30,797 nucleotides of DNA from a virus, in IMG/VR virus record IMGVR_UViG_3300042888_001031, positions 1-30,797 of that record; one strand, written 5' to 3'. The notes under the pieces were generated by a model. It searched no databases. It was not told the origin of the DNA and saw only the letters and a list, made by a program, of their open reading frames with translations. Positions 6,985 to 14,378 of this stretch are shown here, piece by piece. Position numbers and translations under genes: made by a program. How positions within the stretch are numbered: the stretch's first letter is position 1; the number at the start of each line of letters is the position of its first letter.

Positions 6985-9273
6985 TTATGCGTTAAAAGTT
7001 GCCCCAGTTGGTAAAACATTGAAATCAATTTGAATGAATTCTGCAGTTTTAGTTGGTTGTAAGAATATTGCACCTTTTAAGATGTTTCTATCGATTACGT
7101 CTGGAGTGTTGTTGGTTTCATCCATTACAACTTTGAATGCGTATAAACCTTGTCTTTGTTGAATGTTTTCTAAATAAGGGTTAACTGTATTTAAGAATTT
7201 AGTTCTTGTATCTGTTGTGTTTTGTTCAAATATTAAATATCTACTAGTTGAAGCAATATACTTCTTAACTGTGATAAGTAATCTTCTAACATTGATTCTA
7301 TCTAATGCTGATGGTCTAGCTTGTAAGGTTTTTTGTCCGAATGCTACGATACCTTGTCCAGGGAACTGAGCGATTGGATTTACTTTTCCTTCATATAAAG
7401 TATCTCTATCAGAATGAGTTAATCTATCTAATACTGCTACTGCACCAGTGATACCACCTCTATTCAAACCTGCAGGTGCAAACCACTCAGCTGATGTAGC
7501 ATCGTTAGCTGCATAAACTCTAGGTAATAAAACTGAAGGTGGAACTGCGATTAATTTATTTGTGTTTGTGTCAATTGTTTTAACCCAAGGATAGTAAACT
7601 GCTGCATAGTTAGTATCTAAACTTTCTGCTACACCTACTACCGTTGCAATACCAGCACTTTGTCCTGCTGCATCCATAATATAGAATGTATCCGCTCTAT
7701 TCTCACATATATCCATTGCGTATTGAGTTACATTACTATGGTCGTTATGATTAACACCAGGTAATACTAATAAGTTAATATCCCACTCATCTACATTTGA
7801 TAATGCATCTAAACATTTTTTATATGCTACTGAACCACTTGCTGCTGAATCAGATAAATCTAATCCTTGAACATTTCCAGAAGTAATATCTGTTCCTTTG
7901 TTAGAAGTAATTGTTGGATTTAAACCATCAAAACCACCTTGGAAAGCGATTGTAAATGTTCTATATGATACTATATTTGCATTTGCGTTTGCACTTAATG
8001 GTAAACCTACTAATGTATCTAATGAGAATATTGAATTATTTCCATTATATCCTAAAGTTGCAGTTAATGGCTTTAAGAAAAGAGTATTATCAGCATTATC
8101 TAAATTGATACCACTTGCATAAATAGATGAACTATATGATGCGGTTGTAAATGTTACACCAGGTAAATTAGCTAATTCAGCAGATGAACCACTTATAAAG
8201 TTTTCATATGCAGCGTGTGCGTAAGGTACTGCTGTTACAGGATACAAATCAGAATCTTTTGCTTCAACTCTAATGTATTTAGATTTATTAAGCCAATCAC
8301 CAATTGTAGTTACTTTACCATAAGAATCAATTGTACTTACTTCATCACCGATTACTCTAGCAATATAGTTAGTTGAAGTTGGGTCTAATGATAAATTATT
8401 ATATTGTTCTAAAATGTTTTGTCTTTTATCGGTATCATCATATTTTCTAACATATAGAGAGAAAGTTCCATAATCAGAACCATTGATATCACCTGCTGCT
8501 TTAATGTTACCAATAGTAACTTTAAATCTTGTATTTTCTACATTACCATCTGCTAAAGTATGTATACGGAATAATTCATATCTTAATCCACCCATATCTT
8601 GTGATTGAATCCATGGAGTAGAAGCGTAAGTTGCATCGGCTGTGAAGTTTTGGTCACCCAATATCACATAACTTACATTTGCATTACTTGCAGTATTAAA
8701 ACTTGTGTATGTGGTAGTTGCTGCATCAGAAAAATATCCATATACATATGCTTCTTTTGTTCCTAATGGTGAAGTACCAAATACATCATCTACTGATTGA
8801 GTTGATGATGGAACTAATGAAGTTGCATATGAACCACTAAGTGTTGCTCCACCTAATGAAAAATTACCACTATTAGCAGTGTTTGAACTTGCACTAAATG
8901 TAGTTGAAAAACTATTAGTATCTGTATCGGTATTAAATAGTACTGCTACTGATTTAGATACTGATGCCGATGATATAGTTAATAAAACAGGATTTTGTTC
9001 GGTATATCCACCGATACCTGCTACTCTACAAATAGTTACTAAACCAGTCTCTCTTAAATAATTTTGAGCGGTTAATTCTGTGTAATATGTACCATCAGCT
9101 GCACCGAAGATATCTTCTAACTCAGATGGTGATGTTACGATTGTTGGTTTAAACGCCGGTCCTTGTTTGAAAGGTCCTACAATTGCCCCACCAATAGCTC
9201 CAACTCCTTGTGCTATGAATGATAAATCGTTTTCTCTTGTAAATACACCCGGCGATACTAATTTTTCAGCCAT
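6985..9273 (-). CDS. gp18: Tail sheath protein, T4 gp18-like
   Basis: The sheath surrounds the tube and contracts to drive it through the cell envelope. The N-terminus has the family signature LVSPGVFTRENDLSF, followed by GGAIVGPFKQGPAFKPT and LEDIFGAADG, and the C-terminal half holds the conserved assembly domain. Near the C-terminus are the segments ITVKKYIASTSRYLIFEQN and YAFKVVMDETNNTPD, which in this family belong to the strand-exchange handshake region. The middle (about residues 110-420) is long and Ser/Thr/Asn-rich and probably forms surface domains. The length, 762 aa, is about 100 more than T4 gp18 (659). A perfect-looking Shine-Dalgarno site (AAGGAG) stands before the ATG. Confidence 0.97.
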   Translation of the reverse strand: MAEKLVSPGVFTRENDLSFIAQGVGAIGGAIVGPFKQGPAFKPTIVTSPSELEDIFGAADGTYYTELTAQNYLRETGLVTICRVAGIGGYTEQNPVLLTISSASVSKSVAVLFNTDTDTNSFSTTFSASSNTANSGNFSLGGATLSGSYATSLVPSSTQSVDDVFGTSPLGTKEAYVYGYFSDAATTTYTSFNTASNANVSYVILGDQNFTADATYASTPWIQSQDMGGLRYELFRIHTLADGNVENTRFKVTIGNIKAAGDINGSDYGTFSLYVRKYDDTDKRQNILEQYNNLSLDPTSTNYIARVIGDEVSTIDSYGKVTTIGDWLNKSKYIRVEAKDSDLYPVTAVPYAHAAYENFISGSSAELANLPGVTFTTASYSSSIYASGINLDNADNTLFLKPLTATLGYNGNNSIFSLDTLVGLPLSANANANIVSYRTFTIAFQGGFDGLNPTITSNKGTDITSGNVQGLDLSDSAASGSVAYKKCLDALSNVDEWDINLLVLPGVNHNDHSNVTQYAMDICENRADTFYIMDAAGQSAGIATVVGVAESLDTNYAAVYYPWVKTIDTNTNKLIAVPPSVLLPRVYAANDATSAEWFAPAGLNRGGITGAVAVLDRLTHSDRDTLYEGKVNPIAQFPGQGIVAFGQKTLQARPSALDRINVRRLLITVKKYIASTSRYLIFEQNTTDTRTKFLNTVNPYLENIQQRQGLYAFKVVMDETNNTPDVIDRNILKGAIFLQPTKTAEFIQIDFNVLPTGATFNA

Positions 9274-9313
9274 TTTATTTGTTCTCCTTATAAATTATGT
9301 TATAATATTCTAA

Positions 9314-9322
9314 TATAAATAT
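9314..9322 (-). promoter_or_regulatory. ATATTTATA element upstream of the sheath gene
   Basis: This exact 9-mer on the sense strand lies 40 nt before the sheath ATG. The strong Shine-Dalgarno site lies between, so a transcript starting just after the element would carry a normal leader. Inferred late promoter. Confidence 0.5.
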
Positions 9323-9345
9323 ACAATATTTGTTGTAAAAATATA

Positions 9346-9597
9346 TTATTGTTGTTCTTTTGGTTTAAATTCTCCGGTGGTGGTATCTAAATCTCCATCT
9401 CCGTATTCTTTTTGAATTTCAGATAAGAAATTTTGTTCTTCTACACCTAATTTTTCAAACTCTTCAAACATATTTTCTTCATCAAGTTTTAATTGTTTTT
9501 GTTGAATTTGATTTTGTCCTATAATAAAAGTTAATTCATTAAATTTTCCTTTTAGTTCTTTTAATTGTTGTAACTGCTCTGGTTTGATTTGTGCCAT
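9346..9597 (-). CDS. Small coiled-coil protein upstream of the sheath
   Basis: This 83-residue, strongly charged protein (MAQIKPEQLQQLKELKG) is predicted to be a long helix with heptad-like Leu/Ile/Phe spacing over roughly residues 5-60. A short acidic tail with YGDGDLDTTTGEF follows. I have seen this type of small protein next to structural genes of T4-like environmental phages, always without a known function. It lies between the Hint-lectin gene and the sheath gene, with the recurrent 9-mer both before and after it. It might be a sheath or baseplate assembly factor, but nothing in the sequence shows that. Confidence 0.75.
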   Translation of the reverse strand: MAQIKPEQLQQLKELKGKFNELTFIIGQNQIQQKQLKLDEENMFEEFEKLGVEEQNFLSEIQKEYGDGDLDTTTGEFKPKEQQ

Positions 9598-9622
9598 AGT
9601 TTTTTATTTTATTTGTTCTATA

Positions 9623-9631
9623 TATAAATAT
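9623..9631 (-). promoter_or_regulatory. ATATTTATA element upstream of the 83-aa gene
   Basis: This exact 9-mer on the sense strand lies 25 nt before the ATG and 22 nt after the stop of the preceding gene. It is embedded in a TA-rich run, so the match is less informative than the others. Confidence 0.4.
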
Positions 9632-9653
9632 ATATTTTTTTACTCAAACGATA

Positions 9654-11315
9654 TTATAATCCGTATCTACCTTTTAAATTATTCCAAACATTTCCTATTT
9701 CAGTTGCAGTTAATGCTCTTTGATAGAAAAAGAATGAACCTAAATTACCAGTATTATTTTGCATTAAATAAATATCAGATGTTCCAGTAGTTGCTGCTGC
9801 GGTTGTTGATGCAGATGCTACTTCTGAGTTGTTATTGTATATTTTTGTTGTACCAGCACCTGTTGTAACTGCAATCATATGCCATCCTGTTAAAGTTTGA
9901 CCTGTTGCTGATGTGTTACCATTCGGTGTTGATGTAAATGCGATAGTTGTTGAACTTGCATTTAATGTATAATCAGTTCCTCTACTTAATATATTACCAC
10001 CACTTGCATTTACAAACGCTATAATAGTATATCCATTTCCAGATGTTGTATTAAAGTTTGCATTACCAGTACCACTACTATATGCTTGTTCTTTGATACC
10101 ATATTTACCACTTGCAAATGTTAATGATTTTGGAGATGTTCCGTTGAATGTTGGTGCTACTATTGCCGGATTGGAAGTTCCACCGGTTAAGTTAAAACCG
10201 GTTGAATAGCCTGCTACATCATTAAAGTTTGTAGTTGAAACTGCTGTGTTATAAGATGCCTCAAATTGAGGTTCTAAATAACATACTAAATTTGTCCATG
10301 GAATTGGTGCAGTTGCTGCTCCTTTATTATGTGAAACAAATCCATTAGCTAAATAAGTGTGTGCCGTATCTACTGTAATTGTTGCGATTTCCAATGTTTT
10401 ATTTACAAATTGTACTAATTCTACTAATACATCTTCTACTAAACCAGTTGCTGCATTATATTTAACTAATTTATCACCTTCAACAACATCTTCTGCTCTT
10501 GTAAATTGATAAGTTTCAGTTAATGCATCCCATACAAATAAAGGATGTGCGTGTGTTGCTTTGATTGCACCATCATTAATAGAAACATATGAATCTGCAA
10601 ATGAAAAATAAATGTTACTTACTTCTGCATTTACAATTTCACCATTTGAACCAGTTGTGTTATACCACCAATACCATTCACCTTCATCATTTGCCGGAAA
10701 CCATTCTGGCATATCAGTTGGTACGAATGTTTTAATCATATCACCTGCATATAAATCACCTGCTAAAACAGTTGAACCATCTGCTAATAAAATTTCAGTA
10801 TCAGTTGCTACACAAAGAACATCTGAGTTGATTGAGTTATATGAATCTACTGAATAAATTGTTTTTGTACTTGCTGCACCTGCTCCACTATTTCCTGTTG
10901 CATTTGTAGTATAGGTATCATCATAATATGCAGTTAATGTTGTTGCATTACTACCACTTAATGTTGCAGCTGCTAATGCTTTTGCACTAATAGAAGTTGT
11001 TGCACCATTTGTACCAATTGTAAAATATGTACTATCGTTTACCGTCACACTATAATTAGCTGCTAGTATCTTTACTCTATTATCAAATGCTAAACCTTGT
11101 CCGGTAAATGCAAATGTAAGATTTTCAGATGTACTTTCTACTATATAAGTAAATGGTTGTGTTACCGCTACATTACCATATATAAATGAACTCATTGATA
11201 CCGGTGTTCCTGCTAATGCGTTTGCTGCATTTAATGAAGATGATACTAAACCACTTCTAGTTGTACCAGCCCATGCTCTATACAAATTTCCTAAACTTAA
11301 ATTACTTGCTGCCAT
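9654..11315 (-). CDS. Virion adhesin with intein-like Hint domain and LamG-like lectin domain
   Basis: The 553-residue protein has three parts. Residues 1-167 form a Ser/Thr/Ala-rich beta region, probably virion-anchoring. Residues 168-330 form a Hint domain: Cys168 opens CVATDTEILLADGS (block A), THAHPLF at 254-260 is the block B histidine motif, and AHTYLANGFVSHN ends at His329-Asn330 (blocks F and G). No homing endonuclease insert is present. The residue after Asn330 is Lys, not Cys/Ser/Thr, so normal protein splicing is unlikely; this resembles bacterial intein-like (BIL) domains, which cleave. Residues about 340-553 have the look of a LamG/concanavalin-type beta sandwich (SFFFYQRALTATEIGNVW is a typical end). 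Self-processing and sugar binding are inferred from the families. The start has AAAAGGAAAA upstream. Confidence 0.85.
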   Translation of the reverse strand: MAASNLSLGNLYRAWAGTTRSGLVSSSLNAANALAGTPVSMSSFIYGNVAVTQPFTYIVESTSENLTFAFTGQGLAFDNRVKILAANYSVTVNDSTYFTIGTNGATTSISAKALAAATLSGSNATTLTAYYDDTYTTNATGNSGAGAASTKTIYSVDSYNSINSDVLCVATDTEILLADGSTVLAGDLYAGDMIKTFVPTDMPEWFPANDEGEWYWWYNTTGSNGEIVNAEVSNIYFSFADSYVSINDGAIKATHAHPLFVWDALTETYQFTRAEDVVEGDKLVKYNAATGLVEDVLVELVQFVNKTLEIATITVDTAHTYLANGFVSHNKGAATAPIPWTNLVCYLEPQFEASYNTAVSTTNFNDVAGYSTGFNLTGGTSNPAIVAPTFNGTSPKSLTFASGKYGIKEQAYSSGTGNANFNTTSGNGYTIIAFVNASGGNILSRGTDYTLNASSTTIAFTSTPNGNTSATGQTLTGWHMIAVTTGAGTTKIYNNNSEVASASTTAAATTGTSDIYLMQNNTGNLGSFFFYQRALTATEIGNVWNNLKGRYGL

Positions 11316-11330
11316 ATTATTGTTTTCCTT

Positions 11331-12335
11331 TTAACTATTATAAATATCTAATAAACTATTAACCCATTTGTTTCTATCCGAATACTCTAACATATATTCT
11401 TTTATTTTGTTGAACCAATGTTTTTTATATTCGTAATCACTATTCTTAATCCATTGTATTGTTCCTTCAAATTCAGTTTTAGTATCTGCTCTAAAAGGAT
11501 ATACCCAATCTTTCATCCATTCTTTACTTAATATAGGTAGTTTTCCATAATCAACCGCTTGAAATATTGAATATCCAAATGGCTCATAATTAAAACAACT
11601 ATGTGAAATTCCCCAATCTAAACGATAAAACCAATCTAACTTACTATAATCAAACATATATCGTTTAGCTCGTTTGAAATTCACCCCATATCCCTTCTCC
11701 CACACATCATTTAGAACTTTTAGTGTTGTAAATAAATAACAATCTATATTTTCTAAATACCAAACTCTCTTTCTTGTTTCAGTTCTCGCTGCAAATCCTA
11801 CTTTTGTACTATCACTCAATTCTAAATTATGAGTAAAATCATAATAATTAGGAATATCAATGAACTCATACTCTGCATGCTTTGGAGTTTGAAATAATCC
11901 TATCCAAATTCGTTTCTTAGCTGATTTAATTATATTATTTTCCCACTCCGAGTCTGCTCCATAATGTTGCATTCCTGGTGCTTCTGAAAATAATCCAGCT
12001 TTGAGAGACATATCAATTGAATTATGCATTACATAACTTTCAATCTTGTCCAAATTGTTTAGGATTGCTGAGTTAGGGTAATAGTGTCCGTGTAGTATGT
12101 GTATTCGCCGAGCACTATTTATAAGTTCATCGAACTTATCTTTATCATCCACTTGCCAATAAATTTCGAGGGGGAATTTCACCCCCTCAAAATCATCTGG
12201 TTTCTTTCTATGTATAAGTAGGATAGGTTTTACTTTTAAGTGAGGAACAACGTATTCTACAAAGTTATTCACCCAAACATCACTACCAGCACCTACTTTA
12301 TTTCCGAAACCTGTTGTATAATATACATCATACAT
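11331..12335 (-). CDS. GT-B (GT4-type) glycosyltransferase
   Basis: The 334-residue protein has the GT-B layout of group-1 glycosyltransferases, which move a sugar from a nucleotide donor to an acceptor. The N-terminal half has the Gly-rich loop of residues 11-18 (GNKVGAGS) followed by the WVNNFVEYVVPHL helix. The C-terminal donor-binding half has VGFAARTETRK (179-189), the usual Gly-Arg...Lys region, and the signature NYEPFGYSIFQAVDYGKLPI at 249-268. In the E-x7-E motif the first Glu is 251, but the second is replaced by Gln259, which some active members tolerate. There is no signal peptide or membrane segment. It sits between fibre and adhesin genes, so the acceptor may be a virion protein or a host surface glycan; both are inference. 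Confidence 0.75.
   Translation of the reverse strand: MYDVYYTTGFGNKVGAGSDVWVNNFVEYVVPHLKVKPILLIHRKKPDDFEGVKFPLEIYWQVDDKDKFDELINSARRIHILHGHYYPNSAILNNLDKIESYVMHNSIDMSLKAGLFSEAPGMQHYGADSEWENNIIKSAKKRIWIGLFQTPKHAEYEFIDIPNYYDFTHNLELSDSTKVGFAARTETRKRVWYLENIDCYLFTTLKVLNDVWEKGYGVNFKRAKRYMFDYSKLDWFYRLDWGISHSCFNYEPFGYSIFQAVDYGKLPILSKEWMKDWVYPFRADTKTEFEGTIQWIKNSDYEYKKHWFNKIKEYMLEYSDRNKWVNSLLDIYNS
11339..11347 (-). promoter_or_regulatory. ATATTTATA element inside the 3' end of the glycosyltransferase gene
   Basis: This exact 9-mer is read as GAT ATT TAT AAT near the glycosyltransferase C-terminus and lies 23 nt before the Hint-lectin ATG. Its retention inside coding sequence at the usual distance from the next gene argues for a function. 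Confidence 0.45.
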
Positions 12336-12341
12336 TTTTTA

Positions 12342-14294
12342 TTATTTTTTTAGAGCTTCTACTTCTGCTTTTAATTCAGCTATTTGTGTTTGTTGCTCTT
12401 TAATTGCTTCTACTAATAAACCAACCATCTTAGAGTAATCGATACCTAAATATCCATCTTCTCTTTCTTTTACTACTTCTGGTAAAACTTCTTGCACTTC
12501 TTGTGCGATTAAACCAGTTGAAGGTGCGGTTTTAGTTACTTCATTTGCATCTTCATTCCATTCCCAAGTTACACCATTTAATTGTTTAACTTTATTTAAT
12601 GCATCTGAAATGTTTACGATGTTATTTTTTAATCTTCTATCTGAACCTGAGAACGCTACGATATCACCCGTTGCAGATACACTTGCGAATGCTACTGCTG
12701 AGTTTGTTGCTACCGCTTGTCCAATTGAAATTGTTGGAGTTGCACCTTCACCACTATTGTTTGTGATTGTAACACCAGTTCCTTGTACTAAACTTGCAAC
12801 GTAATCACCGGTTGTATCAGTTCCCAATGCTACTGAATTAGCAGCGATTGTAGTTGCAAATGATACGTTAGCTAAATCTGTTATTGTACCAGTACCTGTT
12901 ACATCTCCGGTTAACGTAATTGAAATATCTTTTCCTTCTAATGTTGTTACTCTACCACTTATTGCATCTGTTACTACTTTAACTGAACCACTTATTGTTG
13001 ATATAGAAGTTGCAGTTGCACTTGCTACACTTGCAGAAGTTGCAAAAGTATCTGTTACTGCTTTAACACTTGAACTTAATGAAGTTATAGAAGTTGCAGT
13101 TGCACTTGCTACACTTGCAGAAGTTGCAAAAGTATCGGTTACTGCTTTAACTGAACTACTTAGTGTAGTTATTGATGTTGCAGTTGCTGATGCTACTGAA
13201 CTACTTACTGCGAATCCACTTGCTGCTACCGATGCGCTTAATGCTACTCTTGCTGCATTTGAAGAACTAAGGTCAGTTGCTGCGCTTGCACTATATGATG
13301 ATGCACTTTGGAATGCTCCCCATGCACTTGCACTTACAATAGTTACACTTGCATCTGTTGCAAATGTTGAATCTAATGAAGAACTAAATGTTTCTGCTGC
13401 TACTAATCTACTATCTACTGATGTACTATATAAAGATACATTTCCTATACCTGTTATTGTTGATGCGCTTAATGTACCAATTAATGATATTGAACCACTA
13501 ACTTTTAATGAACCAGTTACTGCGGTTACTGCTGCAGATGAAGTACCAAATGAACTATCACCTTTTGCAGTTAAACCCTGATCCATTATCATTCCGTTTC
13601 CGGTATTTGATAATGTAGAAACTACTACACCATTAGATACCATTTTGATTGAACCAGTTGAAATATATAAATCTCTGAAAAATTTATCTACCGAACCTAA
13701 ATCATATGTATTACTTACTCCAGGTATAATTGAACCTGTTAAATTTATATCACCATTTATGAATTGAGAACCTGTAAATCTATTTGTTTTACTATCATCG
13801 GTAGTTGCAATTCTACCATCATTTAACATCGCGGAAAATGTAATGTATCCACCAGAAATTGCACTAAATGCATGTTCGGTTAAAGTTGAAACTACTGTAC
13901 TACCTTCTACAAATTTAATTGAACCAGTTGAAATATATAAATCTTTCCAAACTTTAGTTGTAGAACCCAAATCAAACGTATTAGTTGTTGATGGGATTAA
14001 TGAAGAACTTAAAGATGCTACTACATTAACGGTATCACTTACATTATCACCGATTGTAATTGCTCCACCTAATATTAAGTTACCATCAATTTTTGCATTT
14101 CCTGTAATATCTATTGAAGAACCCGAAATACCAGAGAATGAACCTGCACTTCCTGTTCCAGATGCACCTAATGTAATATCACCACTTGCACCACCAATTT
14201 GTAAAGTTCCTAAATCTGTATTTACATATGGCTCACCAAATGCTAACGAACCTGATTTCTGTGCGGTCGTACCACGTCTAAATTTTAATCCCAT
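12342..14294 (-). CDS. Tail fibre with C-terminal Peptidase_S74 chaperone domain
   Basis: This 650-residue fibre begins FRRGTTAQKSGSLAFGEPYV, a short attachment segment resembling the Mtd N-terminal domain. Two repeats containing NTFDLGS/NTYDLGS and LYISTGSIK follow, then an Ala/Ser/Thr-rich repetitive shaft. The last 100 residues are an intramolecular chaperone (Peptidase_S74): Ser551-Asp552 opens SDRRLKNNI, then VKQLNGVTWEWN, GLIAQEVQEVLPEVV, GYLGIDYSKMVGLLVEA and a coiled-coil end. In this family the chaperone helps the trimer fold and then cuts itself off before the Ser; cleavage after residue 550 is expected. No clear Shine-Dalgarno site precedes the ATG, only an A-rich leader. The gene ends 7 nt before the glycosyltransferase start. 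Confidence 0.9.
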   Translation of the reverse strand: MGLKFRRGTTAQKSGSLAFGEPYVNTDLGTLQIGGASGDITLGASGTGSAGSFSGISGSSIDITGNAKIDGNLILGGAITIGDNVSDTVNVVASLSSSLIPSTTNTFDLGSTTKVWKDLYISTGSIKFVEGSTVVSTLTEHAFSAISGGYITFSAMLNDGRIATTDDSKTNRFTGSQFINGDINLTGSIIPGVSNTYDLGSVDKFFRDLYISTGSIKMVSNGVVVSTLSNTGNGMIMDQGLTAKGDSSFGTSSAAVTAVTGSLKVSGSISLIGTLSASTITGIGNVSLYSTSVDSRLVAAETFSSSLDSTFATDASVTIVSASAWGAFQSASSYSASAATDLSSSNAARVALSASVAASGFAVSSSVASATATSITTLSSSVKAVTDTFATSASVASATATSITSLSSSVKAVTDTFATSASVASATATSISTISGSVKVVTDAISGRVTTLEGKDISITLTGDVTGTGTITDLANVSFATTIAANSVALGTDTTGDYVASLVQGTGVTITNNSGEGATPTISIGQAVATNSAVAFASVSATGDIVAFSGSDRRLKNNIVNISDALNKVKQLNGVTWEWNEDANEVTKTAPSTGLIAQEVQEVLPEVVKEREDGYLGIDYSKMVGLLVEAIKEQQTQIAELKAEVEALKK

Positions 14295-14378
14295 TGTTTG
14301 TTTTTGTTTGTTTTGTATTTATCATTAGAGACATTGGTGTAAACTTAATTGTATATAGTAATAAATATGTAATTCGTA

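Noticed and set aside
9314-9322. TATAAATA on the plus strand read as a T4 late promoter facing right
   Set aside because: All genes here run leftwards, so such promoters would produce only antisense RNA. The placement just before leftward start codons favours a function on the minus strand.
9654-11315. A complete, splicing intein in the lectin adhesin
   Set aside because: The residue following the terminal Asn330 is Lys, not Cys, Ser or Thr, so the usual transesterification cannot take place. It is recorded as an intein-like Hint domain instead.
13843-14328. Plus-strand open frame of 161 codons, and similar long plus-strand frames at 18735-19142, 22467-22934 and 22974-23495
   Set aside because: They lie antisense to clearly recognisable fibre genes, consist of the reverse-complement of Ser/Thr/Ala repeat codons, lack ribosome sites and have no recognisable motif. 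They are shadows of low-complexity coding.
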